A DNA stretch of 64,000 nt from Palsa-504 sp963806335 (GCA_963806335.1 CAWDXO010000016.1:248001-312000), one strand, 5' to 3'; shown: positions 8,113-16,960, numbered from the stretch's first letter. The notes: generated by a model from the sequence alone, not told the origin. Numbers and translations: made by a program.

Positions 8113-8853
8113 ATGGCCAGAACGGACGGCGCCCGTGACATCGGGCCATCCAGGATCAGCATGCTCGGCATCTACCTCAATGATCATCTCGCGGGGGCGA
8201 CAGCAGGCACCCAGCTGGCGCACCGGATGGCGCGATCCCACGGCGAGGGAGAGGACAGCGGCACGCTCAGGCGCCTCGCGGCTGAGATCGCACAAGACCG
8301 CGCCGCCTTGCTGGACATCATGACCGCCCTCGGCATCAGGGTTCGCCGGTACAAGGTGGGTGCCGCCCGGATCGGGGAGAAGGCCGGGTGGCTGAAGTTC
8401 AACGGCCGTCTCTTCGCCCGGTCACCCCTTAGCAACCTGGAAGAACTGGAAATTCTGCGGCTCGGCGTGGAGGGCAAGGCCGCGGGCTGGCGCACCCTGC
8501 GGACCCTGGCGGACACGGACGCCCGCCTCGACCCCGCGCGCCTGGACGAGCTCATCTCCCGGGCCAGGCGGCAGGCGGACCTTCTCGAGGACCGCCGGGT
8601 CGGCGCCGCCGAGCAGGTACTCAGGGCACGATCGGCCTCAGCCGGCCAGCCTGACGGGTCCCTTCCGGCCTGCGCCGGCCAGCCTGACGGGTCCCTTCCG
8701 GCCTGCGCCGGCCAGCCTGACGGGTCCCTTCCGGCCTGCGCCGACCAGCCTGACGGGTCCCTTCCGGCCTGCGCCGACCAGCCTGACGGCTGCCTTCCGG
8801 CCTCGCCGGCCAGCCTGACGGGTCCCTTCCGGCCTGCGCCGCCGCGCACGTAG
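8113..8853 (+). CDS. Conserved actinobacterial all-helical protein with repeat-derived C-terminus
   Basis: 246 residues. Residues 15-175 are a compact helical domain (MLGIYLNDHLAGATAGTQLAHRMA, LAAEIAQDRAALLDIMTALGI, KAGWLKFNGRLFARSPLSNLEELEILRLGVEGKAAGWRTLR) recurring in many actinomycetes as a stand-alone protein of about 165 residues without known function. The pattern of acidic and His residues resembles ferritin-like bundles but no metal site is clear. After residue 176 the sequence is five near-perfect copies of an 11-residue unit (AGQPDGSLPAC) encoded by the 33-bp DNA array. A 32-bp fifth copy throws the last repeat into another frame before the stop. GGAGGA at 8104-8109 fixes the ATG. 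The repeat tail probably replaced the native stop region. Confidence 0.8.
   Translation: MARTDGARDIGPSRISMLGIYLNDHLAGATAGTQLAHRMARSHGEGEDSGTLRRLAAEIAQDRAALLDIMTALGIRVRRYKVGAARIGEKAGWLKFNGRLFARSPLSNLEELEILRLGVEGKAAGWRTLRTLADTDARLDPARLDELISRARRQADLLEDRRVGAAEQVLRARSASAGQPDGSLPACAGQPDGSLPACAGQPDGSLPACADQPDGSLPACADQPDGCLPASPASLTGPFRPAPPRT
8641..8837 (+). repeat. Six tandem copies of a 33-bp repeat
   Basis: Copies start at 8641, 8674, 8707, 8740, 8773 and 8805. The first four are 33 bp, the fifth 32 bp, the sixth 33 bp. Copies 1-3 are identical; 4 and 5 share a G-to-A change (GCCGACC), and copy 5 also has CTGCC for TCCC. There are no spacers between copies, so this is a minisatellite and not a CRISPR. 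Confidence 0.9.
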
Positions 8854-9003
8854 CCAGCATGGAATGTCGCCGGGCCGCGGCCAAGTCCTGGCTTTGGCCG
8901 CCGATCATGTCAAAGGCAGCCAGGCCGGCTCTCCGCTTGGCCGTCACGGCCGTGCGCGCGGGCCGCTACCCTGTGTCCATTCACGAATAGGGGAAGGATC
9001 ACC

Positions 9004-9615
9004 GTGGCGGACTCTCAGCAGTTGCGGGAGCGCACGCTTGTCGTGCTGAAGCCGGATGCCGTTGTTCGCGGCCTAGCCGGACGTATCATCCAGCGGTTCG
9101 AAGATGCGTCGCTGAAGATCATCGGCATGAAAATGCGCGAGATCGACGCAGACTTCGCCCGCCAGCACTATTTCGACCTGGAAGAGCGACTGGGGCCGGG
9201 CGTCTACAACGCGACCGCGACGTTCATGCAGCGGGGCCCGGTCATCGCGTTCGTGCTCGAGGGCGAGGACGCGGTGGCTACGGTACGCAAGATGGTCGGG
9301 ACCACTTACCCGAACGAGGCGCAGCCCGGGTCGATCAGGGGCGACTTCGCGCACCAGTCCAAGGCCGTCGCCACCACGACGGGCAAGGCCGTCGCCAACC
9401 TCGTACACGCTTCAGGCAACCGGGAAGAGGCGAAGTACGAGGTGGACCTGTGGTTTGACTCCTCCGAGCTGTTCGAGTACCGCAACATGGCCGAAGCGTT
9501 CGACTGGTTATCTCGCCGCCATGCCGATTTGCCTGCGGTGCCGGGTGCTATCACCCCCGCCACCGCAGCCGGATCTCCTTTCCGCCCCCGCGATCAGGAA
9601 CGCCACCTCCCCTAG
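9004..9615 (+). CDS. ndk: Nucleoside diphosphate kinase, long variant
   Basis: 203 residues. It transfers the gamma phosphate between nucleotides through a phospho-His. The family signature is clear: RTLVVLKPDAVVRGLAGRIIQRFE, MQRGPVIAFVLEGEDAV, GSIRGDF and the catalytic His135 in NLVHASGN. Between RGDF and the His there are about a dozen extra residues (AHQSKAVATTTGKAVA) absent from the classic bacterial form, and HASG replaces HGSD. The protein also runs about 40 residues past the usual end, finishing in a Pro-rich tail. The GTG at 9004 follows GGAAGGA, and a TACCCT -10 box lies at 8967-8972. A standard ndk elsewhere in the genome is likely, making this a second copy (inference). Confidence 0.85.
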   Translation: MADSQQLRERTLVVLKPDAVVRGLAGRIIQRFEDASLKIIGMKMREIDADFARQHYFDLEERLGPGVYNATATFMQRGPVIAFVLEGEDAVATVRKMVGTTYPNEAQPGSIRGDFAHQSKAVATTTGKAVANLVHASGNREEAKYEVDLWFDSSELFEYRNMAEAFDWLSRRHADLPAVPGAITPATAAGSPFRPRDQERHLP

Positions 9616-9687
9616 CTCCTCAGCTGTAACAGCAGCCCCGGAGGTGGTGTGGCGCGGCGGCCGCCGGCCCGCGGGGCGGATCGCTGT

Positions 9688-9742
9688 GTCATGGAATCCG
9701 GGTTTCAGCACGCTCCTGGGTGCTGAGAGCCCGGTTTCATTC
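9688..9742. repeat. Dispersed palindromic element, copy 1
   Basis: The sequence runs GTCATGGAATCC...TTTCAGCACGCTCC...GGGTGCTGAGAGCCCGGTTTCATTCC. It has the same design as the copy at 36043-36098: two imperfect inverted arms of about 24 bases around GCTCC. It sits between convergent ndk and acyl-CoA ligase genes and may double as a terminator. Confidence 0.65.
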
Positions 9743-9785
9743 CGTTCCGGCAGGACCAGCCGCGGCACCCGGCTGGGGCGGCGGG

Positions 9786-11366
9786 CTACTGCTGTGCCAG
9801 GTTGGGCGCTCCCTTGCGCAGGACGAACTTCTGGATCTTGCCAGTCGCCGTCTTAGGCAACTCGCCGACGAAGGTAACCGCTCGCGGGGCCTTAAAGCGG
9901 GCGACGCGCTCCCGCGCGAACGTGATGATCTCCGCTTCGGTGGCACTGGCGCCCTGACGGAGCACCACGAACGCGTGCGGGGTCTCGCCCCACTTCTCGT
10001 CCGGCAGGCCGACGATGGCGACTTCCTGGATGGCCGGGTGGCGGAGCAGCACTCCCTCCACCTCGACCGAGGAGATGTTCTCCCCGCCGCTGATGATGAC
10101 GTCCTTGAGGCGGTCCCTGATCTCCGCGTAGCCGTCGGGATGGACCACGGCCGCGTCCCCGGTGTGGAACCAGCCGTCGCCCATGGCCCGCTCGGTCGCT
10201 TCCGGGTCGTGGTAGTAGCCGTCCATGACGACGTTGCCGCGGACGACGATCTCGCCCACGGTCTCCCCGTCGGCGGGTACCTCGCGGCCGTCGTTATCCA
10301 CCACCCGCAGCTCGCCTGAGGTCAGCAGCTCGACCCCCTGCCGGGCCTTGATGACCGCGCGGTCCGCCGGGGCCAGGTCCTCATGTTCCGGCAGCGGGGC
10401 GCAGACCGTGATGAACGGGGCCGTCTCGGTCAGGCCGTAGGCCTGCGTGATCTCCCAGCCGAACTCTCCCTCCATCCGCTCGATCGTGGCCGCGGCCGGC
10501 GGCGCCCCGGCCGTCACGACGTGCACGCCGGCCGGGACCTCGCCCCGCACCGAGGCGGGCGCGTTGGCCAGCATGATCAGCACGGTCGGCGCGGCGCACA
10601 GCCAGCTCACCTTTTCGTCCCTGATCAGCGCGAAGATCATCGCCGGGTCGACTTTACGCAGGCAGATGTGGGTGCCCGCGGCCGCCGTCACTGTCCAGGT
10701 GTAGGTCCAGCCGTTGGCGTGGAACATCGGCAGCGTCCACAGGTACCGCTCGCCCACCGCGATCGGGAGGTGCAGCAGCGTGCCGATCGTGTTCATGGCG
10801 GCATTCCTGTGGGTGATCATCACGCCCTTGGGCCGTGCCGTCGTGCCGCTGGTGTAGTTGATCGAGAGCAGGTCGCGCTCGCCGACCTCGGGCCGGGTGA
10901 AGCCGGGGCCGGCGGCGGCGATGGCCGCCTCGTAGTCAAGCCAGCCGTCCCGGCCCCCCTCGGCGCCTTCGAAGGCCACGAAATGCTTGACGTCCGGCAT
11001 CTGGTCGCGGACGTCGTCCACTGCCGCCAGGTAGTCGCTGTGCACGCAGACCACCGTGGCGCCGGAGTGGTTCACGATGTAGACGAAGTCCTCTGGGGTC
11101 AGCCGGTAGTTGACCGGCACCAGCACGGCACCCAGCTGCGGCACGGCGTAGAACGCCTCGAGCTGGGCGTGCGTATTGGGAGCGATCGTGGCCACCCGGT
11201 CGCCTTGTGTCACCCCCAGCCCCTGCAGGGCCGATGACCAGCGGTCACAGCGATCGAAGAACTGCTCATACGTCAGGCGGAGTTCACCGTCGACGACCGC
11301 CGCGCGGCTGCCGTGCAGGCGGCGGGTCCGGCGGGCGAAGTCAACGGGCGACAGAGGTGTTTCCAT
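9786..11366 (-). CDS. Acyl-CoA synthetase (AMP-dependent ligase)
   Basis: 526 residues of the ANL superfamily. It activates a carboxylic acid to acyl-AMP and then acyl-CoA. The P-loop YTSGTTARPKGVMITHRN is at about 170-187. Further motifs are AYGLTETAP (A5), GWFHTGDAAVVHPDGYAEIRDRLKDVIISGGENISSVEVE (A7-A8) and the catalytic C-terminal Lys in PKTATGKIQKFVLR (A10). The overall pattern (LPMFHANGWTYTWTV, WLCAAPTVLIMLANAP) matches the medium-chain fatty-acyl/methylmercaptopropionyl-CoA ligase group and not luciferase or NRPS adenylation domains, and no carrier protein is nearby. Single gene, convergent with ndk. Confidence 0.9.
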   Translation of the reverse strand: METPLSPVDFARRTRRLHGSRAAVVDGELRLTYEQFFDRCDRWSSALQGLGVTQGDRVATIAPNTHAQLEAFYAVPQLGAVLVPVNYRLTPEDFVYIVNHSGATVVCVHSDYLAAVDDVRDQMPDVKHFVAFEGAEGGRDGWLDYEAAIAAAGPGFTRPEVGERDLLSINYTSGTTARPKGVMITHRNAAMNTIGTLLHLPIAVGERYLWTLPMFHANGWTYTWTVTAAAGTHICLRKVDPAMIFALIRDEKVSWLCAAPTVLIMLANAPASVRGEVPAGVHVVTAGAPPAAATIERMEGEFGWEITQAYGLTETAPFITVCAPLPEHEDLAPADRAVIKARQGVELLTSGELRVVDNDGREVPADGETVGEIVVRGNVVMDGYYHDPEATERAMGDGWFHTGDAAVVHPDGYAEIRDRLKDVIISGGENISSVEVEGVLLRHPAIQEVAIVGLPDEKWGETPHAFVVLRQGASATEAEIITFARERVARFKAPRAVTFVGELPKTATGKIQKFVLRKGAPNLAQQ

Positions 11367-11643
11367 GCTCAGATTGTTACAGCCTGCCCCGCGCCTCGGT
11401 GGAAGCCCTGGTCAAATCCGGGCCCAACCGCAATCATCAGCCACTGCGCAGCGCCCGCGAGGCGAACGGCCTCCTGGTAGACCCGTGGCTGATTTTCTCG
11501 GCGAAGTGCTGCGCGGCGGTGGAGTCTTTCTGGCATTCTTGAGCGCCAGCGGTACTTGTGAGGCGGCCCAGGCGGCGCACCAGGTCAGGTGCAGCGGGCC
11601 GGCAGCACAGCATCGTTATCGCGTAGGCCCGCAGCCGGGAGCC

Positions 11644-12414
11644 ATGACTTCTTTATTGTCGGCAGCTGGTGTCAGTCGGGCATGGCCGAACGAAAGGATT
11701 GCCTTGTCGCGACACCGGACTGGGGCTCGAAGCAGTCGGCGTAAGCGGGGCCTGATCCGACGTCTTGGCATTGTTTTCCCTGCTGCCGTCATCGCGGCGA
11801 TCGTGGTGGTCGGGGTCGCGGTGGGTGCTTCGGTATTCGCCCCGGGCACGAGCGCCTTCAGCGCCGTTCAGGCCATCGAGGCGGTACCGGGAAGTCACAC
11901 GATGGCCGCACTGGAAGTCAAGCGCGAGCAGCTGATCGCGATGACCGCCGCCGCGCGCACGCTGACCGTGGTGGCCAAGCCCAAACTGACCTCGCCTACA
12001 CAGGTCGCCGCGGCCAACGTGGCCGCGGGCACCAGTACGAGTACGGGTACCGGCACGGGCGCCGGAGCAAGCGGCGGGGGAGTGGTCTACGTCACGTCCA
12101 CGCCACCTGACCCGGGAACCGCGCAATCCACCGCCTACAACATGTTGGCCAGCTTCGGTTTCAGCCCGCAGACCTATTTCGGCTGCCTGGTGGACATCTG
12201 GAACCGGGAGAGCGGTTGGCGGTATGACGCCGAGAACGCCAGCGGCGCCTATGGCATCCCGCAAGCCCTGCCGGGCAGCAAGATGGCCAGCGCCGGAGCG
12301 GACTGGCAGACGGACCCGGCGACTCAGATCAGGTGGGGCCTGGGGTACATCAAGACAACGTACGGGAATCCCTGTAGCGCCTGGGCTTTCGAGGAAGCCA
12401 ATGGGTATTACTGA
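11644..12414 (+). CDS. Membrane-anchored lytic transglycosylase-like protein
   Basis: 256 residues from ATG 11644. A basic N-terminus is followed by one membrane segment (IVFPAAVIAAIVVVGVAVGASVF, about residues 42-64), a Ser/Thr/Gly-rich spacer (STSTGTGTGAGASGGG), and a C-terminal lysozyme-like module: MLASFGFSPQTYFGCLVDIWNRESGWRYDAENASGAYGIPQALPGSKM, with the catalytic Glu in NRESGW, ending IRWGLGYIKTTYGNPCSAWAFEEANGYY. This is the usual SLT/resuscitation-factor-like fold of actinobacterial wall hydrolases. TTG 11704, preceded by AAAGGA, is an alternative start that still keeps the membrane segment. No c-di-AMP riboswitch pattern was recognised upstream. Confidence 0.8.
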   Translation: MTSLLSAAGVSRAWPNERIALSRHRTGARSSRRKRGLIRRLGIVFPAAVIAAIVVVGVAVGASVFAPGTSAFSAVQAIEAVPGSHTMAALEVKREQLIAMTAAARTLTVVAKPKLTSPTQVAAANVAAGTSTSTGTGTGAGASGGGVVYVTSTPPDPGTAQSTAYNMLASFGFSPQTYFGCLVDIWNRESGWRYDAENASGAYGIPQALPGSKMASAGADWQTDPATQIRWGLGYIKTTYGNPCSAWAFEEANGYY

Positions 12415-12928
12415 CCGGTCCGTTCGGGTGCGTCCGTTATTGCACTTAGTGGGAAGTTTAGGCGGCGGTGTGAGTTTCAGCATAGCGGTGAGCGGGCTGT
12501 TCACTGAGCGATAAATGCATAGGTAAACAGCCAATTGGCGGCGACCGAAACGCTGATTACCCGATTGCGGTGATCCACCTCACCTGAGATTCGCTCACGG
12601 AGCGGATTTTGTCGGGCACGGTAATAGCCGGCAGCACCCCGCCGGTGCGATGGCAACTTCGAGTGAGCCTGGCGCCCTGACCCGCGCCGCGTCCCACGGG
12701 CCGCTGCCTGTCGCCGAAGCGGCGGCCGTGCCGATCGCGGCTGAAGCGGAGACCACCGGCTGGTACTAGGGCCTGATCCGTAGATCTTGGCGGGTCGGTC
12801 CGCCTGGGCGCCCGGGCCGCCACTGGTCCCGCGCACGCGAGCGGATGCCCTGCCCCCGGGCCAGTCGTCTGCCACGCCAGAGGCTGACGGGGCGGCCGGG
12901 GATCCCGGTGCCCCGGCTGCGATCCCGT

Positions 12929-12976
12929 CCCCGTCCCCGTCCCCGTCCCCGTCCCCGTCCCCGTCCCCGTCCCCGT
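12929..12976 (+). repeat. (CCCCGT)8 hexanucleotide microsatellite
   Basis: Eight exact head-to-tail copies preceded by a partial copy CCCGT. It is not in a credible gene. Confidence 0.9.
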
Positions 12977-13152
12977 CCCTCGCCCCGGAAAGATCACGGA
13001 AAATCTGGCCTACGCGGAAGATCGGGTACCCCAGGTGAGAGTTCAAAGTTAGGTGTGTTTCCGGCGTGCCGCCAGTTCCGGATGTGGTTTACTGCCGTCC
13101 CGCGGCCGGGTGACCCGGCTGCACATGCCCGGAATCAGCTCAGCGGCCGACG

Positions 13153-13200
13153 ATATGTTTACGGTTCCGGGTGTGGTAGCACCCGGAACCGTAAACATAT
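13153..13200. repeat. Perfect 48-base palindrome (21-bp arms, 6-base loop)
   Basis: The left arm starts ATATGTTTACGGTTCC and the right arm ends GGAACCGTAAACATAT. All 21 positions pair around the loop TGGTAG. It is much longer and more perfect than an actinobacterial terminator, and it lies in a gene-free region about 260 bases downstream of the kinase stop. Confidence 0.9.
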
Positions 13201-13460
13201 GCGAACAGCGGTCTCCCCTGGATGGGACCGGAGGAGCACGGGGACCCTCGGATCCTCCGCAGAGGCCGGATCCTCCGCGGTAACCGGCGCGGCAGCGCCG
13301 GGGCGCTGGGACGCCAGCGACGGCAGCAGCCTGACGGGGCAGGACGGACCGGGGTGACACCTACCCGGGCCTGCTGCACCGGGATCACCCTTACCTGACC
13401 AGGCTTCAGCTGCCCGCGGCAAGATCTACTAACAGGCGCCGGCCCGGCCGTTCACCCCGG

Positions 13461-15494
13461 TCACGTTGCCGGGGCGAACGTCCTCATCTCCTCGTCGAAC
13501 ACCGACTTCACCTGGGGCTGGCTCCAGACGCTGGCCGGCGAGGTCATGAGCATGGCGTACGACTGCGGGCCGGCCGAGGTCGGCGCGACGTAGAGCAGGT
13601 CGATGACCTCCTGCTGGACGCCGTGATCATTCCAGGTGAACTTCCAGTAGGCCCCCGGCTGGCCTCGGATCTTCAGCCGGGCCAGCCCGAGCTGGTGGTA
13701 GCCGGGGAACCCGGGCAGCGAGTGATCCCTGATGTAGGTCGCTTCCTGCAGCATGTCGTTCATGAACGTATGCGGCGTGAGGTCGACGAGCAGGTATATG
13801 TTCGCCGCCGACGGGTCCGTCACGTGCGTCTGGAAGCCGTTAACGTACTTCCTCCAGGCGGACGGCGCGGCGAGGCTGAAGCCCGCCTTCTCGGTGCCCG
13901 CGGCCGCCTGGGAGTAGGTCGCGTAACCGGCCGGAAGCGAGCCCGGGGCCTGGTTGATCGCATCGACAATCTGCGGGGGCGAACTGCCGGGCGCGGGCGT
14001 CGATGTCGATGTCGACGTGCCGGCCCCCGCAGCGGAATTGTTGTGGTTCAGCAGCAAGACGGTGGCGACGCCCGCTCCCACGCCGATCAGGGCCAGCACC
14101 GCGATCGCGATCTTCCAGCCCAGGCCGGACGGCTGCCGCCGGGTCGGCGCGGACCCCGGGCCGGGTGGGGGGGACTGGTATCCGGAACCGGACGGGGGCC
14201 CGGGACCGTAGCCGGGCGGCGCCTGGTACTCCGAACCGGACTGGGGCCGGGGGCCGTAGCCCTGCGGCGCCGCGGGGCCCGACCGGGGCGACTGATCGTA
14301 CCAGGACGAGAAATCGGGCGGCGGTACCTCGGGCCGGGGCGACGATTCGTATCCGGACGGCCCAGGGGAGTACCCGGCCGGCCACCCGGAAGACCCGCCC
14401 GGGACCGGCTGCGGCGCCGTGGGCGCCGTGGGCTCGGGGTTCGCCTGGCCGCCCGCCTGGCCGCCCGCCTGGCCGCCCGCCGGGCCGGTGATCGCCTGGC
14501 CGGCCGGGTCCCGCGAGATCGTCTTGTCCGCCGAGCCGAAGTCCAGTGCGGTCTGGCCGGGCTGCGGTGCCGGCGGCCGGGCCGGCTCCGGCGGCCGCAG
14601 CGGCGGCGACGCGGATATCGCGGTAGGGACGTAACCACCGGGCGAGCTCGCGGGCCGCTCGGTCAGCCGGGGCAGCACGTCGGTGATCATCCGGCCCGCC
14701 TCGGCCGCGTCCGGGCGGTCGGTCGGCTCGCGGCGCAGCAGCGCCGCGATCACCGGGGCCAGCGCGCCCGCCGTCGGCGCCCCGGGCGCGTCTTCGTTGA
14801 TGATGGCGGACATGGTCGTGACCGCTCCGCCGCGCTTCTCGAAGGGGCCGTGCCCTTCGATCGCCGCGAACAAGGTCGCGCCGAGCGACCACAGGTCGGA
14901 GGCAGGCGACGCATCCTCGCCGCGGATCCGCTCGGGGGCGGTGAATCCGGGCGAGCCCATCACCATGCCGGTCTGCGTGAGCTTGGGATCGCCCTGGAAG
15001 GTGGCGATGCCGAAGTCAGTCAGGACCGCCCGGTCGTCCTGGCCGAGCAGCACGTTGCTCGGCTTGACGTCCCGGTGCATCACCCCGGCGCTGTGCGCGA
15101 CGCTCAGCGCGGAGAGCAGTTGCCGGCCCACCTCCGCGGCCCGCCGCGGCGACAGCGGACCCGAACTGGCGAGCACCTGGTCCAGGGACTGGGCGTTGAC
15201 CAGCTGCATGACGATCCAGGGACGGCCTTCGTCCTCGGCTACGTCGTACACGGTCACGACGGCCGGGTGGTTGAGCCGGGCGGCGGTCTTGGCCTCGCGC
15301 AGCGTCCGCTGATACGCGTTGGCCCGCTCCTGATCGGTGAGCGTATCGGCGATCTTGACCTCCTTGACCGCCACATCACGGTCAAGGAGCTGATCGCGGG
15401 CACGCCAGACCACGCCCATGGCGCCGCGGCCGATGGGGGCCTGCAGGCGGTACCGCCCGGCGATCACCCGTCCGGTGTCCGCCAAAGGGTGCAT
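13461..15494 (-). CDS. Transmembrane serine/threonine protein kinase (PknB type)
   Basis: 677 residues. The kinase domain (about 12-275) has the Gly-rich loop IGRGAMGVVWRA, VAVKEV Lys, catalytic loop MHRDVKPSNVLL, DFG (TDFGIATF) and GSPGFTAPERI, so it should be active. A Pro/Gln/Gly-rich juxtamembrane region (about 290-455) with AGGQAGGQAGGQ repeats follows, then one membrane segment (WKIAIAVLALIGVGAGVATVLLL, about 458-481) and an external domain of about 190 residues without PASTA repeats. It contains AGFSLAAPSAWRKYVNGFQTHVTDPSAANIYLLVDL, a fold shared with other actinobacterial kinase sensor domains of unknown ligand. Single gene; a TAGGGT box just upstream of the ATG suggests a very short leader. 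Confidence 0.92.
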   Translation of the reverse strand: MHPLADTGRVIAGRYRLQAPIGRGAMGVVWRARDQLLDRDVAVKEVKIADTLTDQERANAYQRTLREAKTAARLNHPAVVTVYDVAEDEGRPWIVMQLVNAQSLDQVLASSGPLSPRRAAEVGRQLLSALSVAHSAGVMHRDVKPSNVLLGQDDRAVLTDFGIATFQGDPKLTQTGMVMGSPGFTAPERIRGEDASPASDLWSLGATLFAAIEGHGPFEKRGGAVTTMSAIINEDAPGAPTAGALAPVIAALLRREPTDRPDAAEAGRMITDVLPRLTERPASSPGGYVPTAISASPPLRPPEPARPPAPQPGQTALDFGSADKTISRDPAGQAITGPAGGQAGGQAGGQANPEPTAPTAPQPVPGGSSGWPAGYSPGPSGYESSPRPEVPPPDFSSWYDQSPRSGPAAPQGYGPRPQSGSEYQAPPGYGPGPPSGSGYQSPPPGPGSAPTRRQPSGLGWKIAIAVLALIGVGAGVATVLLLNHNNSAAGAGTSTSTSTPAPGSSPPQIVDAINQAPGSLPAGYATYSQAAAGTEKAGFSLAAPSAWRKYVNGFQTHVTDPSAANIYLLVDLTPHTFMNDMLQEATYIRDHSLPGFPGYHQLGLARLKIRGQPGAYWKFTWNDHGVQQEVIDLLYVAPTSAGPQSYAMLMTSPASVWSQPQVKSVFDEEMRTFAPAT

Positions 15495-15550
15495 AGGCGG
15501 ACCCTACACGGTGTTCGCTGAAAGGTCTCTGGGGGGAGGCTAAGCATCGA

Positions 15551-16960
15551 TTAAGTATCGGCAGACCGCGGCCGCTGACCGGTCATCGCGAGCACGTCGA
15601 GAGCGGCGTCTAGCTGGGCCTCGGTGATCTCGCCGCGGGAAACGTAGCCGCGCGATATCACGATCGAGCGGATCGTCTCACCGGTCTCCAGCGCCTCGTG
15701 GGCCACCTGCGCCGCGGCCTCGTAACCGATATACCTGTTCAGTGCGGTGACGATAACCGGCGACGACTCGGCCAGCTGACGCATCCGGCCGGCGGCCGCG
15801 GTGATCCCGCACACGCAGCGGTCGGCCAGCAGCGGGAGCACCGCGGTCAGCAGCCGGCCCGATGCCAGCAGGTTGCGCCCGATGACCGGCATCATCACGT
15901 TCAGCTCGAAATTCCCGGCCGCCGCGCCGAACGCCACCGCCGCGTCGTTCCCGATCACCTGCGTGCAGACCTGGCAGACCGCCTCGCAGATGACGGGGTT
16001 GACCTTGCCCGGCATGATCGAGGAACCCGGCTGCAGGTCGGGGATCATGATCTCGCCAAGTCCCGCCCGCGGCCCCGACCCCATCCAGCGCAGGTCGTTG
16101 CAGATCTTGTACAGGCTGACCGCGACCACCCGCAAAACCCCGCTGGCCTCCACCAGCGCGTCCCGCCCGCCCGCGACCTCGAAGTGATTCCGCGCCTCGG
16201 TCAGCGGCAGCTTCATCGACGATGCCAGCCGCGAGATGGCCCGCGAGGAAAACCCGGGCGGCGCGTTCAGTCCCGTCCCCACCGCCGTCCCGCCGAGCGG
16301 CAGTTCACCTAGCCGGGGTGCGATCGCGGCCGTCCGTTCGGCACAATGACGGACCGCCGCCGCGTATCCGCCGAACTCCTGGCCGAGAGTCACCGGCACC
16401 GCGTCCATCAGGTGGGTCCGGCCGACCTTGACGAAAGAAGCGAACTCCGCGGCCTTGGCCTCGAATGCCGCGGCCAGGTGGTCAAGCGCCGGGATCAGCT
16501 CGAGGACCAGCAGCCGGGTGGCGGCCAGCTGGATCGCGGAGGGAAAGACGTCATTGGAGGACTGGGACGCGTTCACGTGATCGTTCGGGTGCACGGCGCG
16601 GCCGAGCTTGCGCGCGGCCAGCGTCGCGATGACCTCGTTGGCGTTCATGTTGCTCGAGGTGCCCGAGCCGGTCTGGAACACGTCGACCGGGAACGCCTCG
16701 TCATGCTCGCCCCGCGCCACCGAGCCGGCGGCGTCATGGATCGCGTCCGCCATCTCGGCGTCGAGTATCCCCAGCTCCCCGTTGACCCGGGCGGCGACGC
16801 CCTTGATGCACCCCAGCGCGCCGATCATGTCCCGGCCGATCCGCTCCCCGGACACCGGGAAGTTGTCCACCGCCCGCTGCGTCTGCGCTCCCCACAGCGC
16901 GTCCGCTGGCACGAGTACCTCGCCCATCGAATCATGTTCAGTGCGAAAACCCGAGGTCAC
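15551..16960 (-). CDS. fumC: Fumarate hydratase class II
   Basis: 469 residues, the usual length for FumC, the cofactor-free tetrameric enzyme of the TCA cycle (fumarate to malate). The superfamily signature GSSIMPGKVNP is present with the catalytic Ser. Also seen are TGSGTSSNMNANEV, HPNDHVNASQSSND and GRTHLMDAVPVTLGQEF (catalytic His). The start is the GTG at 16960, overlapping the class I fumarase stop (GTGA), so the two fumarases are co-translated. Having both classes lets a cell make malate with an iron-sulfur enzyme when iron is ample and with FumC under oxidative stress or iron limitation (known in E. coli; inference here). Confidence 0.95.
   Translation of the reverse strand: MTSGFRTEHDSMGEVLVPADALWGAQTQRAVDNFPVSGERIGRDMIGALGCIKGVAARVNGELGILDAEMADAIHDAAGSVARGEHDEAFPVDVFQTGSGTSSNMNANEVIATLAARKLGRAVHPNDHVNASQSSNDVFPSAIQLAATRLLVLELIPALDHLAAAFEAKAAEFASFVKVGRTHLMDAVPVTLGQEFGGYAAAVRHCAERTAAIAPRLGELPLGGTAVGTGLNAPPGFSSRAISRLASSMKLPLTEARNHFEVAGGRDALVEASGVLRVVAVSLYKICNDLRWMGSGPRAGLGEIMIPDLQPGSSIMPGKVNPVICEAVCQVCTQVIGNDAAVAFGAAAGNFELNVMMPVIGRNLLASGRLLTAVLPLLADRCVCGITAAAGRMRQLAESSPVIVTALNRYIGYEAAAQVAHEALETGETIRSIVISRGYVSRGEITEAQLDAALDVLAMTGQRPRSADT

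Larger units (their letters stand above)
12415..13460. other. 1-kb gene-free stretch between wall-lytic and kinase genes
   Basis: No reading frame here resembles a protein; those present translate simple repeats. It contains a CCCCGT hexanucleotide array (12929-12976), a perfect 21-bp-armed palindrome (13153-13200) and self-complementary GGATCCTCCGCAG/GGATCCTCCGCGG repeats (13250-13283). It lies between two genes whose 3' ends face each other, so it may simply be repeat-laden spacer. Confidence 0.6.

Noticed and set aside
8641..8837. 33-bp repeats considered as a CRISPR array
   Set aside because: Copies abut with no spacers and are translated in frame; no cas genes nearby.
9786..11366. Acyl-CoA ligase as part of a natural-product (NRPS/PKS) cluster
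   Set aside because: It stands alone, with no carrier protein, condensation or ketosynthase domain nearby.
11367..11643. c-di-AMP (ydaO-type) riboswitch before the wall-lytic gene
   Set aside because: Such switches often precede these genes in actinomycetes, but the conserved core was not found here.
12557..12997. Minus-strand frames beginning with Gly-Thr or Asp-Gly repeats
   Set aside because: They translate the CCCCGT microsatellite and lack any conserved sequence or ribosome-binding site.
13623..15521. 632-residue plus-strand open frame opposite the kinase gene
   Set aside because: It is the antisense shadow of a clear Ser/Thr kinase, Arg/Gly-rich with no domain; such frames are expected at this GC content.
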